A program made the position numbers and the translations under genes. A model generated the notes under the pieces. It worked only from the letters and a program-made list of their open reading frames with translations. It did not search any database and was not told the DNA's origin. From Thermococcus sp. LS1 (lineage in GTDB: Archaea > Methanobacteriota_B > Thermococci > Thermococcales > Thermococcaceae): a stretch of DNA of 64,000 nt. The stretch spans positions 124,001 through 188,000 of the forward strand of contig NZ_SNUJ01000002.1 of the NCBI RefSeq assembly GCF_012027395.1, written 5' to 3'. Position 1 is the stretch's first letter. Each line of letters starts with the position of its first letter. This document shows positions 20,246 through 29,711 of the stretch, piece by piece.

Positions 20246-21354
20246 TTTGGGGGAATCTTATCCCATATGTTAACTTTCTTTCTAGATGGCTGCTGTTTTT
20301 TGCCGTGGCGTACAAGACGTATCAAACTAAGGAAAAGGGCTGGGCGCTGTTGAGTTCTGCCTTTTTCATTAATGCCCTCGATGTTGAGAGCTACATCTTT
20401 GACCCTCTCGGTATTGAACTAAGCGCTGAGGCCTACAGAATTGTCTCCAAAATCCCCAACTTCTTCATAGCGACTCTACTTATCTGGGGAGCGATTCATT
20501 TAAAGTACGAGACGACCAAGTTAAAGCACGTCGTGTATCTCTCGGTGTTTTTGGTTGCTTCGTATGTGTGGTTGCTTCTCTTAGCCACCGATATCTTGGG
20601 GAATAACTTTATCTTGGGCTCTCTCTTTCCGTCCTTTGCCTACGGAGGGGCCCTCATATACTTCGGCTTGGTGCTGAGGCGCTATGAGATTTCAGACCAT
20701 GGAATAGATGCGCTGTTTCCATGGGGCCTGATACTTCTTGGAGCTCTGAACCTCACGTATCCGTTTACCCGGAATCTCGATTGGTTCATTCCGATAGGGT
20801 TTTCCCTTGGCGCTCTCTTCAGAGTCATGGCCGCTGCAGGAGCGATTAAATTTGTTTTTAACCCCTTCTTCCGTGCTGGAGTTCTAAGTAGTAACCAAGA
20901 TACCCCTTCGGGGGCTTTCCTTTATTATAAAAAAGAGAACGTCTCCGAGAAGTTCGGCAAATGGGAAAGCAAGCCTGGGCTGGTAATGATAACACGCGAG
21001 GATGTCAACAGGCTCAAACAGCGGATAGCTCCTGACGCCACAGTATTCTGGATCACAAGGGCCAAAGAAGGCAGGCTACATGACTCTCCTGCGATCTACG
21101 CCATAAGCCCGACTAAAATAGACATACTCATGGATCTCATAGCCAAGGCATTGCAAGGAGGTTACCATATCATCTATATAGACACCATCGAGTATCTCAT
21201 CCTGGAGAATGGCTTTGAAAACGTCTTTAAGTTTCTCCTGAACATAAAAGACAGAGTGCTGACCAAAGGGGGGACAATGATACTGGTAGTGGATCCTAAT
21301 GCCCTGGAAACGTTCCAAAGAAAAATGCTGGAAAGAGAATTTTCGGGGGATTGA
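20242..21354 (+). CDS. Polytopic membrane protein with DUF835 domain
   Basis: A 370-aa protein: seven or so membrane helices occupy residues 1-205, and a cytosolic DUF835 domain the last 150, recognised by IIYIDTIEYLILENGFENVF and GGTMILVVDPNALE. DUF835 is common in Thermococcales and looks like a RecA/KaiC-derived fold without a P-loop; function is unknown. The ATG overlaps the stop of the GlmU-like gene (ATGA), so it is translationally coupled to lipid-linked sugar genes, which suggests a sensor or regulator of that pathway; this is inference only. Confidence 0.82.
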   Translation: MIWGNLIPYVNFLSRWLLFFAVAYKTYQTKEKGWALLSSAFFINALDVESYIFDPLGIELSAEAYRIVSKIPNFFIATLLIWGAIHLKYETTKLKHVVYLSVFLVASYVWLLLLATDILGNNFILGSLFPSFAYGGALIYFGLVLRRYEISDHGIDALFPWGLILLGALNLTYPFTRNLDWFIPIGFSLGALFRVMAAAGAIKFVFNPFFRAGVLSSNQDTPSGAFLYYKKENVSEKFGKWESKPGLVMITREDVNRLKQRIAPDATVFWITRAKEGRLHDSPAIYAISPTKIDILMDLIAKALQGGYHIIYIDTIEYLILENGFENVFKFLLNIKDRVLTKGGTMILVVDPNALETFQRKMLEREFSGD

Positions 21355-21361
21355 GCCCCCT

Positions 21362-22537
21362 TTAATCCAGTCCCATCTTTTCAAGGAAGCGCTTGTAGTA
21401 GTGGGTGTCCTTCTCGAGCTCGGCCTTCTGGAGGAGCTGCCGCTCTATCGTCCTCAGAGCGTCGTGAACAGCCTGTATCGCTCCCCAGGTTTCTCCGGTT
21501 GCAATGAAGATGCCTTTGTCAGTGACCACTCTCATCCTTGCCTGGTAAAGGTAGACACCCCTGAACTTCTCGCTGAAGCGCCGGATGTGGAGGTATATTA
21601 TGCCCTCGTTGCCGAGCAGGTCTTCATAGCCGTCCACGAAGCGCTTGATGTCCTCTATAATCCTCTCCCTGGTGAAGTCGCTCAGTAGGGCGGCGTCTCC
21701 TCCGAGCTGGAGGTAGAATCTCGCCTCCTTCTCGACCATCCTTGAAATTGGCAGGAGCAGATCCTTGATGGTAAGGATGCCTTTAACTCTCTCGTTCTCA
21801 TCTACAATGATAAGGCCATCGATGTTGTTGTCTATCATCGTTGCAACGGCTTCTTGGACAGTGGCATCGGGCAGTATGGTAATGACGCCCCTTATCATGA
21901 CCTCCCTGAGCTGGATTGAGAAGGGCGGTATCTTCTCGCCGACGAGTTCACCGGTCTGAGCCTTGAAGCGCGGCTTTATAAACCTGACTATGAGGTCGTG
22001 GAGCGTAACGAGGCCCTCAAGCCTGCCCTCTTCATTGACGAGGGGAATCCTCGAGATGGCGTGGTCGCGCATCGTCGCTAGGGCTTTGGCAACCGTGTCG
22101 TCCGGTCTGAGGGTGATGACGTCCTTCGTCATAAACTCCTCTACCTTTCTCTTTCCGAACTCTTCCTTAGCGATCCTGTCCAAGAGCATTAAATCGCTTA
22201 TGACTCCGATTATTTCAGCTTTGCTCTCCCCAACCGGGAGGGAGCGCAGGTCAATCTCAATCATAAGTTTGGCGGCCTTGCTTAGATCCTCGTTCGGTTT
22301 GATAACTGGAGCGGTCTTATAAACGTCCTTAACCTTGGCTTTGGTTGGGTCCCACTTGAGGTGGGAGTGTATAATAAGGTCCTGGGTCAGAACACCCTTG
22401 TACACGTTTCCGTCGAAGACCAGAATAAGGTCAGGGTCTTCCTTCTCAAAGATGCCAATCGCCTCAGAAAGCGGGGCGTTGATGTCTATCTTCTGGAACT
22501 TGTCGGTCATAACCTCCTGCACAAGAATACCGACCAT
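21362..22537 (-). CDS. Four-CBS-domain protein with HPF-like C-terminal domain
   Basis: A 391-aa protein with four CBS repeats (starting near residues 6, 70, 134 and 205) arranged as two Bateman modules that should bind adenine nucleotides or related ligands. The last 115 residues are not CBS: YEDLLGNEGIIYLHIRRF, YLYQARMRVVTDKGIFIA and AIQAVHDALRTIERQLLQK follow the beta-alpha-beta-beta-beta-alpha pattern of the ribosome hibernation factor HPF/RaiA. I infer an energy-sensing ribosome-binding protein. ATG at 22537 is preferred because GGAGGTG lies upstream. It is divergent from tRNA-Ser. Confidence 0.8.
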   Translation of the reverse strand: MVGILVQEVMTDKFQKIDINAPLSEAIGIFEKEDPDLILVFDGNVYKGVLTQDLIIHSHLKWDPTKAKVKDVYKTAPVIKPNEDLSKAAKLMIEIDLRSLPVGESKAEIIGVISDLMLLDRIAKEEFGKRKVEEFMTKDVITLRPDDTVAKALATMRDHAISRIPLVNEEGRLEGLVTLHDLIVRFIKPRFKAQTGELVGEKIPPFSIQLREVMIRGVITILPDATVQEAVATMIDNNIDGLIIVDENERVKGILTIKDLLLPISRMVEKEARFYLQLGGDAALLSDFTRERIIEDIKRFVDGYEDLLGNEGIIYLHIRRFSEKFRGVYLYQARMRVVTDKGIFIATGETWGAIQAVHDALRTIERQLLQKAELEKDTHYYKRFLEKMGLD

Positions 22538-22647
22538 TTCTGCCACCTCCTTCATTTTATTGTTAGGGCGCCCAATAATTTAAACCTTTGCAATCCCGAC
22601 CCGATAGGTTTTAGTTAAGTTAAGTTAATAAATTTTTCGCGGAAAGG

Positions 22648-22656
22648 TTTATAAAA
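22648..22656 (+). promoter_or_regulatory. TATA box of tRNA-Ser
   Basis: TTTATAAAA after GGAAAGG lies 23 bp before the mature tRNA 5' end, the right spacing for an archaeal tRNA promoter. Confidence 0.8.
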
Positions 22657-22679
22657 CTCGCACGAGAACTCCAAACCGC

Positions 22680-22766
22680 GCCGGGGTAGCCTAGCCTGGG
22701 AAGGCGCGGGACTCGAGATCCCGTGGGCGTCCGCCCACCAGGGTTCAAATCCCTGCCCCGGCGCCA
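22680..22766 (+). tRNA. tRNA-Ser (CGA)
   Basis: An 87-nt class II tRNA with a long variable arm (TGGGCG-TCCG-CCCACC region). Acceptor arms GCCGGGG/CCCCGGC pair fully. The anticodon stem CGGGA/TCCCG carries the loop CTCGAGA with anticodon CGA, reading TCG. CCA is encoded. Confidence 0.97.
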
Positions 22767-22856
22767 TCTGCCGAGCCCGTTGGGGTCTCTTCCTTCCTTA
22801 CACTTCCTTCCAAAGCTATTCTTGGGGAAATTAAAGGGCAGAAAAGAAGCTTTTAG

Positions 22857-23747
<891 letters not shown>

Positions 23748-23842
23748 CTATCACCGGGATAAGAAAGCAGTCCCCACCCTTAAACCTTTCCACCCAGGAA
23801 AAACCTTTTATTTGGTGTAGACCCTACCTCTACGGTGGGCCC

Positions 23843-25324
23843 ATGCTCGAGCTTGGCAAGTACATCAATGTATCAGACGATCTCTTCGTAGTCAAAAACC
23901 TGATAGGTGCAATCCTCCAGGGCGTCGGTCTCGCCTATCTCTTCCCGATACTGCTGGCCTGGTTTTATCCCGATGAAATCGACTACGTAATCTACTTTGC
24001 AATCCCTGGGGTATTTAGTATCCTCTTTGGTGCATGGCTCGCGAGGCACATGGGGAAGATTGAGGATGTCAATTTGAGGCAGGCAATGGTCTCAGCAGCT
24101 TTTACATGGCTCTTTGCGTCTTTCATAAGCGTCGTCCCCTTCATGGCTATTGGGGGAATGTCGTTCGTTGATTCTTACTTCGAGAGCATGTCTGCTTGGA
24201 CTGGTACTGGACTCACCATGATGAGCAACCTCGAGAGCTATCCCCACATTCTCCTCTTCTGGCGCTCATGGATGCAGTGGTTGGGTGGAATCGGTATCGT
24301 CCTTGTCGCCCTTACTATACTCATCCGCCCGGGTGTCGCGGCGGCGAGGCTTTACAGAGCCGAAGCGAGGAGCGAGAGAATCCTGCCGAATCTCGTCAAT
24401 ACCTCGAAGGTTATCTTCGAGATCTACTTCGTTCTCACCCTGGTGGGCGTCTACCTCTACTATCTCAACGGCATGCCGCTTTTTGATGCCGTCATACACT
24501 CCATGACGGGCCTTGGCACGGGTGGTATGAGCAGCCACGACCTGAGCATAGGTTACTTCAACAGCACCGCAATAGAGGCAGTAACGATTTTCCTTATGAT
24601 AATGGGTGCCGTTAACTTCACGGTTCACTACAGGGTCTTTCGGGACAAACACCTGAAGCCCTTCTTTGAGGACGTTCAGGTTCGCTACATGTTCGTGTTC
24701 CTCTTCCCGACAATAGCGATAATGGCCTTCAGCCTCACCCAGATCGGCGATACCATTGGCGATGCCATCAGACAGGCGGTCTTCCATGCGGTTTCTGCCA
24801 TAACCTGTACCGGATTCGGGATAGCGGATCTCAGCAAATATCCCGAGCTGGCCAAGTTCATGATAGGGATACTCATGGTCATAGGAGGCGGTGCTGGAAG
24901 CACTGCGGGCGGTATAAAGCTCATCCGAGTCACGCTGATGTACGAAAGCCTCAAGTGGACTATTCAGGGTGCAATACTGCCCAGGGGTGCAATAATTAAG
25001 AGAAAGGTTGGGAACTACATATTCAGCGACGATGATGTTCAGGAGGTTATGAGCTTCACCATGACGTACTTTGCGTTCCTTCTCATAGGAACTGTCTACA
25101 CTATGGTTCGCCTTGGGACGAGCCTCGTTGATTCTTTCTTTGAGGTGGCTTCTGCCCAAGGAAACGTCGGTCTCAGTGTGGGCATCACGTCCCCGAGTCT
25201 CCCTGTTGACATGAAGATTCTCCTTATCCTCCACATGTGGATAGGCAGGCTGGAGATATTCTCAACGCTGGTGTTCATAATAAGCGTCTTCTTCCTCGCC
25301 CCCAGGGTGGTGGGCAAGAGATGA
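23843..25324 (+). CDS. trkH: Trk-type potassium uptake membrane subunit
   Basis: A 493-aa TrkH/KtrB-family cation channel subunit with four repeated helix-loop-helix pore units; selectivity-filter-like stretches are SAWTGTGLT (near residue 118), HSMTGLGTGGMS, AITCTGFG and ASAQGNVGLS. It should mediate K+ (or Na+/K+) uptake with a TrkA-type regulator, which is not adjacent. Instead an ABC ATPase gene overlaps its stop by 4 bp (ATGA). A GTGGGC ribosome site precedes the ATG. Confidence 0.93.
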   Translation: MLELGKYINVSDDLFVVKNLIGAILQGVGLAYLFPILLAWFYPDEIDYVIYFAIPGVFSILFGAWLARHMGKIEDVNLRQAMVSAAFTWLFASFISVVPFMAIGGMSFVDSYFESMSAWTGTGLTMMSNLESYPHILLFWRSWMQWLGGIGIVLVALTILIRPGVAAARLYRAEARSERILPNLVNTSKVIFEIYFVLTLVGVYLYYLNGMPLFDAVIHSMTGLGTGGMSSHDLSIGYFNSTAIEAVTIFLMIMGAVNFTVHYRVFRDKHLKPFFEDVQVRYMFVFLFPTIAIMAFSLTQIGDTIGDAIRQAVFHAVSAITCTGFGIADLSKYPELAKFMIGILMVIGGGAGSTAGGIKLIRVTLMYESLKWTIQGAILPRGAIIKRKVGNYIFSDDDVQEVMSFTMTYFAFLLIGTVYTMVRLGTSLVDSFFEVASAQGNVGLSVGITSPSLPVDMKILLILHMWIGRLEIFSTLVFIISVFFLAPRVVGKR

Positions 25325-26175
25325 ACGTGATAACCGTTGAGAATCTCAGCTTCAGGTACAGAAGAGCAAAGGAGTATTCCCTGAAGGATGTTACATTTGA
25401 AGTCAAGAGGGGTGAGCTCCTTGGAATACTCGGCCCGAGCGGGAGCGGAAAGTCGACGCTCTGTCTGACGCTTAACGGTATAATTCCCCACTCGATAAGG
25501 GGTGACTTTTCTGGGGAAGTCATCGTTCGAGATCCTGGAACAGGAGAGGAGTACAACACCATAGAAACCCCAGTTGCGAAGCTCTCAACTATTGTCGGAC
25601 TCGTTCTCCAGAACCCCGAGAGCCAGCTCTTCAGCATGACAGTCGAGGAGGAGATAGCATTTGGCCTGGAAAATCTCGGCTTGGATCGGAACGAGATAAT
25701 GAGGCGCCTTCGCTGGGCGCTTGAGGTTTCTGGCCTTAAAGGTCTTGAGAGCGAGTTCCCTCCAAACCTGAGCGGCGGCCAGAAACAGCGCTTGGCGATA
25801 GCGGCCGTCCTAGCAATGAAGCCCTCAGTCCTGGTTCTCGATGAGCCAACCTCCCAGCTTGATCCCGTGGGGAGAAATGAGGTTTTGGGGCTCGTTTCAC
25901 TCCTCAGGAAGGAGTATGGAATTACAGTCGTCTTGGTGGAGCATCATACGGATTACATACTCCGCTTCGCAGACAGGATAATCGTCATGGATAACGGATC
26001 GATAGTACTCGAAGGAAAGCCCCGGGAGATAGCGGAGGAAGCCGAAACTCTCAGGAGACTCGGTATAAATCTTCCCCCAAGCCTTGAGATATCTTACGAA
26101 CTTAGAAAGAGGGGTTTAATAAGCCGGCTGGCCCTCACTGAGAAGGAGCTTCTCTCCGGGATAAGATCTCTCTGA
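25321..26175 (+). CDS. ECF-type ABC transporter ATP-binding protein
   Basis: A 284-aa ATPase of the CbiO/EcfA group. Walker A is GPSGSGKST, the signature is NLSGGQKQRL, Walker B is VLVLDEPTSQLDP, and the switch His is in LVEHHTDY. The ATG is embedded in the trkH stop (ATGA), so the two are coupled. A cognate EcfT or substrate-binding membrane subunit is not next to it, leaving its partner unknown; TrkH-family channels elsewhere use ATP-sensing subunits, but a link is speculative. Its 3' end overlaps the convergent helical-repeat gene by 41 bp. Confidence 0.92.
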   Translation: MNVITVENLSFRYRRAKEYSLKDVTFEVKRGELLGILGPSGSGKSTLCLTLNGIIPHSIRGDFSGEVIVRDPGTGEEYNTIETPVAKLSTIVGLVLQNPESQLFSMTVEEEIAFGLENLGLDRNEIMRRLRWALEVSGLKGLESEFPPNLSGGQKQRLAIAAVLAMKPSVLVLDEPTSQLDPVGRNEVLGLVSLLRKEYGITVVLVEHHTDYILRFADRIIVMDNGSIVLEGKPREIAEEAETLRRLGINLPPSLEISYELRKRGLISRLALTEKELLSGIRSL

Positions 26176-26965
26176 GGTTGAAGGCCTCACCCAGGAGTGA
26201 GTGCTTCAGATCGTATAGCTTGAGCATGAGCTCGAACCTGGCGTCGGGGTCTCCCACTTCCTCCGCCAGTTTAAAGGCCTCTTCAAGTATTCTGAGAGCT
26301 TCCTCTCTGTTCTGTGTTCCCTCTATGGAGGCTATGTAGTAGAGGGCCATAGCCTTGTGGAAGGGGCTGGCAATGTGTTTAATTATCAGCTTTGCCTTCT
26401 CCACCTCCCCTGCGCGGTAGAACATCTCCGCCAGATATACGAGGACAACATCGAGCTTCTCCGGCTCGCGAACCATCTTCATAGCATAGCCGGCCTTGTC
26501 CAAGAGGCCCAGTCTTATCAGGTTCATTAGTATCTCCCTGATGATATCATCGTGGTTTCCTGCTAGATTGATAGCCGTGCGGAGAGCTAGATCTCCGTTG
26601 AGCTCGTCGTCGAGGCGGTAGAAGAGAATTGCTAGATCGGCCATCAGCAGTGCCCTGTATCGGGGATTGAAGAGGGCGTTGACAACGGGTATCATTTCCT
26701 TTATTCTCTCCTTAATCCTGCCAAGATCTTCCTCGTTTAGTGTGCCGGTTTGCTCCCACTCGTCCAGTTGCTCCACAATGGAGCGTATGACCATTCTCAG
26801 GGCCAGGAAGATGTTGTGCTCCTTTTCAAGGTTCTTTATCTGTTCTAGAGCCTCGTCTATCTCCCCCATTTTGAGGTATTCCTCAATCTCCTCTAGGATT
26901 TCGAGCTCAGACTTATCTTTCTTCCCGCCCATGAAGGATTTGAAGAAATCATCCAGCTTCCCCAT
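26135..26965 (-). CDS. Helical-repeat (TPR-like) protein
   Basis: A 276-aa all-helical protein. It begins with a polar region (MGKLDDFFKSFMGGKKDKSE), then a possible coiled coil, and from about residue 110 a set of TPR-like helix pairs such as VLVYLAEMFYRAGEVEKAK and ALYYIASIEGTQNREEALRI. A scaffold or adaptor role is likely but the partner is unknown. ATG at 26965 follows GGAGGTGG. It is the last gene of a compact operon with HepT-like, amzA and CYTH genes, overlapping the CYTH gene by 17 bp. Confidence 0.75.
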   Translation of the reverse strand: MGKLDDFFKSFMGGKKDKSELEILEEIEEYLKMGEIDEALEQIKNLEKEHNIFLALRMVIRSIVEQLDEWEQTGTLNEEDLGRIKERIKEMIPVVNALFNPRYRALLMADLAILFYRLDDELNGDLALRTAINLAGNHDDIIREILMNLIRLGLLDKAGYAMKMVREPEKLDVVLVYLAEMFYRAGEVEKAKLIIKHIASPFHKAMALYYIASIEGTQNREEALRILEEAFKLAEEVGDPDARFELMLKLYDLKHSLLGEAFNLREILSRREAPSQ

Positions 26966-27503
26966 GGTCCACCTCCTTCTCAAGCATTAGCTCAAGGTAG
27001 GAGCGCCTCTCGAACTTCTTGACCCCGAGGGAGGTCAGTATCCCCCTCAGTATCCTAACGGTCTCCTCCACGACATCCTCGCTCTCAGCCAGCGCCTCTA
27101 TCTCGATGAACTTTCCGAGGCCTTCAACCTCGTCGAGTGCTATGACAATGCCCTTATCGACGTAGTACTTCTCCCTGGTTTTCTCGATGGTTAGCACCTC
27201 TTTGAAGCCTAGGCTCTCAAGGATTTCCGTATGCTTGTCCGGATCGCTCAGGGGGACCTCTATCTCCTTTCTCGTCTTCGAATTGGTATCGATTTTTGGC
27301 CCTTTGTAGGTCATAAAGGCCTCAAAGTGCCCATTGAAGCGTCTTATCCTGATCCTTAAAGCTTCGTCCGTCTCGGCAAAGTCCCGACAGGGGTGCTGGA
27401 AGTAGGTGTCCTCGTGGTACTCCCTTCTTATCAGCTTGAAGTTCTCTCTCACCCTCTCAAACACTTCGTCGTCTGCATAGCCCTTAACCTCAATCTCTAT
27501 CAT
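26949..27503 (-). CDS. CYTH-domain protein (CyaB/ThTPase-like)
   Basis: A 184-aa protein with the CYTH triphosphate tunnel fold: the N-terminal IEIEVKGY (ExExK) motif, paired RIRIRRF and MTYKGPK basic strands, the RKEIEVPL strand and the Glu-rich EVEGLGKFIEIEA. Archaeal members are annotated as class IV adenylate cyclase or triphosphatase; the real substrate (thiamine-PPP, polyphosphate or ATP) is not determined by the sequence. Start ATG overlaps the amzA stop (ATGA). Confidence 0.92.
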   Translation of the reverse strand: MIEIEVKGYADDEVFERVRENFKLIRREYHEDTYFQHPCRDFAETDEALRIRIRRFNGHFEAFMTYKGPKIDTNSKTRKEIEVPLSDPDKHTEILESLGFKEVLTIEKTREKYYVDKGIVIALDEVEGLGKFIEIEALAESEDVVEETVRILRGILTSLGVKKFERRSYLELMLEKEVDHGEAG

Positions 27504-28054
27504 CTTCTAACCCCCAAGTTCCTCTCAAGCTTCCTCAGGCAGGTGGGGCAGTAGAGCGGCCCCTTAACGTCTGTATCAATAATCGAGTTTGAGAAATGCA
27601 TGACGCATTCTCTGTTCGGACAGTGGGAAAGACCGAAGACGTGCCCGAGCTCGTGCATGGCCTCTTTGATAGCTCGTTCAACGAAGAGCCTCTCGTTAGG
27701 TAGCTCCCCGTAGAACTCCGGCCTGAGACGGAAGGTGGAGATAACCGCCGCCCCAAGCCTCGAATTGGCCAGACCGAAGATGAAGTTCAAGCCCTCCTCA
27801 TAGAGGTCGAGTGATGTAATCCCGAGGACTGCTCTTGCATTTTTCATCCTTCCGAGCTCCGAGAGTGTCATCAGAAAAGCTCTCCCAAGGAACTGCCCCC
27901 TTGAGGAGTTGTATGCCTTCAAAAACGGTTCGGAGGGGATAGCGTCGGATATCTCAACAGTGAGGCCGAAACGTGAATAATACGAGCCTACGAACTTCGC
28001 TATCTCCTCGGTCGCCATCCCATCAACGGTGCCTATGGGCACGATGAGTATCAC
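27500..28054 (-). CDS. amzA: Archaemetzincin metalloprotease
   Basis: A 184-aa member of the archaemetzincin family. The zinc-binding and structural motif is complete: HELGHVFGLSHC, then CVMHF (Met-turn) and the downstream CPTC pair that binds a second zinc. GTG at 28054 overlaps the stop of the HepT-like gene (GTGA), with GAGGGG upstream. Physiological substrates of the family are not known to me. Confidence 0.96.
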   Translation of the reverse strand: MILIVPIGTVDGMATEEIAKFVGSYYSRFGLTVEISDAIPSEPFLKAYNSSRGQFLGRAFLMTLSELGRMKNARAVLGITSLDLYEEGLNFIFGLANSRLGAAVISTFRLRPEFYGELPNERLFVERAIKEAMHELGHVFGLSHCPNRECVMHFSNSIIDTDVKGPLYCPTCLRKLERNLGVRR

Positions 28055-28440
28055 CCCTCAACACCCCTAAGGAATCTGAGGAGCTCCTCAACGTACTCGA
28101 TGTATTCCTCCATGTTCCTGAAGGCTATCTCATCGTTCATGAGGTCATAATCGTAGATGAGTACCTCCCTCAGCTGGGCGAGGAATTCTGCTTTTTCGGC
28201 AGTCTCTTTTGGCAGTATTCCCTTCTCTTCGAGGGACTTGATAAGATCGGAGTACGAAAGGGCTATTATTCCCCTTTTCCGACCGAGCCCCGAGAGGCTG
28301 TCAAGGAGGGCCTGTATGGCGAACTCGAGCCTCTTGTATATTCCATCCTTTGCTAGGCCCATTGACTTGAACTCCTCAAGGGAATCCGGCATTGCTCCCT
28401 TTATCAGCTCGATGCTCTCGACGATGTATTCAACGTCCAC
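28051..28440 (-). CDS. HepT-like (DUF86) HEPN protein with altered active site
   Basis: A 129-aa helical protein of the HepT/DUF86 type, first gene of the operon. In active HepT toxins an RX4HXY motif is found; here the corresponding segment is LREVLIYDYD, i.e. R-x4-Y-x-Y with His replaced by Tyr. No minimal nucleotidyltransferase (MntA-type) partner is adjacent, so this is probably not a classical toxin-antitoxin pair. I placed the start at GTG 28440, 6 nt after AGGTG; a GTG at 28449 is possible. A TATA-like GTTTATTTC lies upstream near 28480. Confidence 0.7.
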   Translation of the reverse strand: MDVEYIVESIELIKGAMPDSLEEFKSMGLAKDGIYKRLEFAIQALLDSLSGLGRKRGIIALSYSDLIKSLEEKGILPKETAEKAEFLAQLREVLIYDYDLMNDEIAFRNMEEYIEYVEELLRFLRGVEG

Positions 28441-28548
28441 GTCCCACACCTATAATAGGTTGGGGAGACAATGAAATAAACTTTTCCCAGCGGGGGACGG
28501 AGAAGAGAGCGAAAATAATCAAAGGAAAGGGCTGGATGCCGGGTTCTA

Positions 28549-28614
28549 TCCCGGAGTGGGGTTGCGCCACGAACGTGGTATCACGGAGTGAGGTTGCTCA
28601 TGGAGTGAGGTCCA
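28549..28614. repeat. Short 17-bp repeats at the 3' end of the M42 peptidase gene
   Basis: Two directly adjacent related 17-mers (28581-28597 TCACGGAGTGAGGTTGC and 28598-28614 TCATGGAGTGAGGTCCA) and a third copy at 28549-28565 (TCCCGGAGTGGGGTTGC). The copy at 28598-28614 contains the peptidase stop codon, so the others look like duplications of the gene's very end. A CCGGG/CCCGG inverted repeat overlaps the third copy. Confidence 0.65.
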
Positions 28615-29635
28615 TTGGTCTGAGCTCCTCAAGCATGTACTTGGCGAGCTTTACCGTGAGATCGATGTCCCTAAGGTCAGCGGTCTCGACCTGGCTGTGC
28701 ATGTACCTTATCGGTATGCTCAGAACGGCAGTTGCGACGCCCTCGCGGTTTATCTGCATTATGTTGGCGTCCGTTCCGGTTGGCCTTGGTGAAGCTTCGA
28801 CCTGGAGCGGTATCTCGTACTTCTTGGCAATCTCATCGGCGAAGGCCCTTATCTTGGGGTTGATATTTGGCCCAACGTCCATAACTGGACCGCCGCCGAG
28901 CTTGGGAACTATCTTGCCCTTGTCGCCGACCTGCTTGGCGAAGGTGACGTCCATGGCGATACCTATCTCCGGGTCGATGGCGTAGCTGGCAACCCTCGCA
29001 CCCCTGAGGCCGACCTCCTCCTGAACGCTGGCCACGAAGTATATGTCAGCCTCATGATTCTCAACGGCTCTGGCAGTCTCAATCATCGCGTAAAGACAGA
29101 CACGGTCGTCGAGGTAGGGGGTTGCAATTCTGTTCTCGTTGAGCTGGGTAAAAGCTGGGGCAAACTCGCCGATGGTTCCAACCTTGAAGCCCATTTCTTC
29201 GGCCTCTTCCTTGCCCTCGGCACCGACGTCCACAACGATGGTGTCCCAGTTTGCCGCCTTCTTCCTGTCTTCGGGCTTCTGGAGATGCGGCGGTATGTGG
29301 CCGACCACTCCAAAGCGCTCGCCCTTCTCAGTAAAGAAGCGAATCCTTTGGGCAACCAGAGTCCTCGGGTCAACACCGCCAACGGGGACGACGTGGAGGT
29401 AGCCTTCCTTGTCGATGTGGTTTACCATGACGCCTATCTTGTCCATGTGGGCGGCGATCATTATCTTTGGTCCATTACCCTTCTTGTGGGCTATAACGTT
29501 GCCGAGCTTGTCGACGTAGATTTCATCGACGTAGTCCTTCAGAGTCTCAATAACAACATCTCTTATTCCGAGAAATTCGTAACCGGAAACACCTGGAGCT
29601 TCGACGACCTTCTTCAAAAGTTCAATGTTCACCAT
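28598..29635 (-). CDS. M42 aminopeptidase of the TET family
   Basis: A 345-aa di-metal aminopeptidase that by family forms dodecameric tetrahedral (TET) particles degrading short peptides. Metal and catalytic residues are visible: AHMDKIG (His), the LDDRV Asp, VQEEVGLRG (catalytic and metal Glu), AMDVT (Asp) and RYMHSQVE (His). The closest known relatives are the three Pyrococcus horikoshii TET enzymes; which specificity class this belongs to is not certain. It has its own promoter region. Confidence 0.94.
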   Translation of the reverse strand: MVNIELLKKVVEAPGVSGYEFLGIRDVVIETLKDYVDEIYVDKLGNVIAHKKGNGPKIMIAAHMDKIGVMVNHIDKEGYLHVVPVGGVDPRTLVAQRIRFFTEKGERFGVVGHIPPHLQKPEDRKKAANWDTIVVDVGAEGKEEAEEMGFKVGTIGEFAPAFTQLNENRIATPYLDDRVCLYAMIETARAVENHEADIYFVASVQEEVGLRGARVASYAIDPEIGIAMDVTFAKQVGDKGKIVPKLGGGPVMDVGPNINPKIRAFADEIAKKYEIPLQVEASPRPTGTDANIMQINREGVATAVLSIPIRYMHSQVETADLRDIDLTVKLAKYMLEELRPMDLTP

Positions 29636-29711
29636 GGCTTTCGCCTCCTTTAGATTTCCCTCTGAAGGTATTCGGCCGCCTTAATAAGGTTTACGAAGAG
29701 AAAAAGAGAAG

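Noticed and set aside
24266-25234. Long open frame antisense to trkH
   Set aside because: It follows the codon bias of the opposite strand, has no ribosome site and no recognisable domain, while trkH is unambiguous.
28051-28440. Classical HepT-MntA toxin-antitoxin pair
   Set aside because: No nucleotidyltransferase gene is adjacent and the key His of the active motif is missing.
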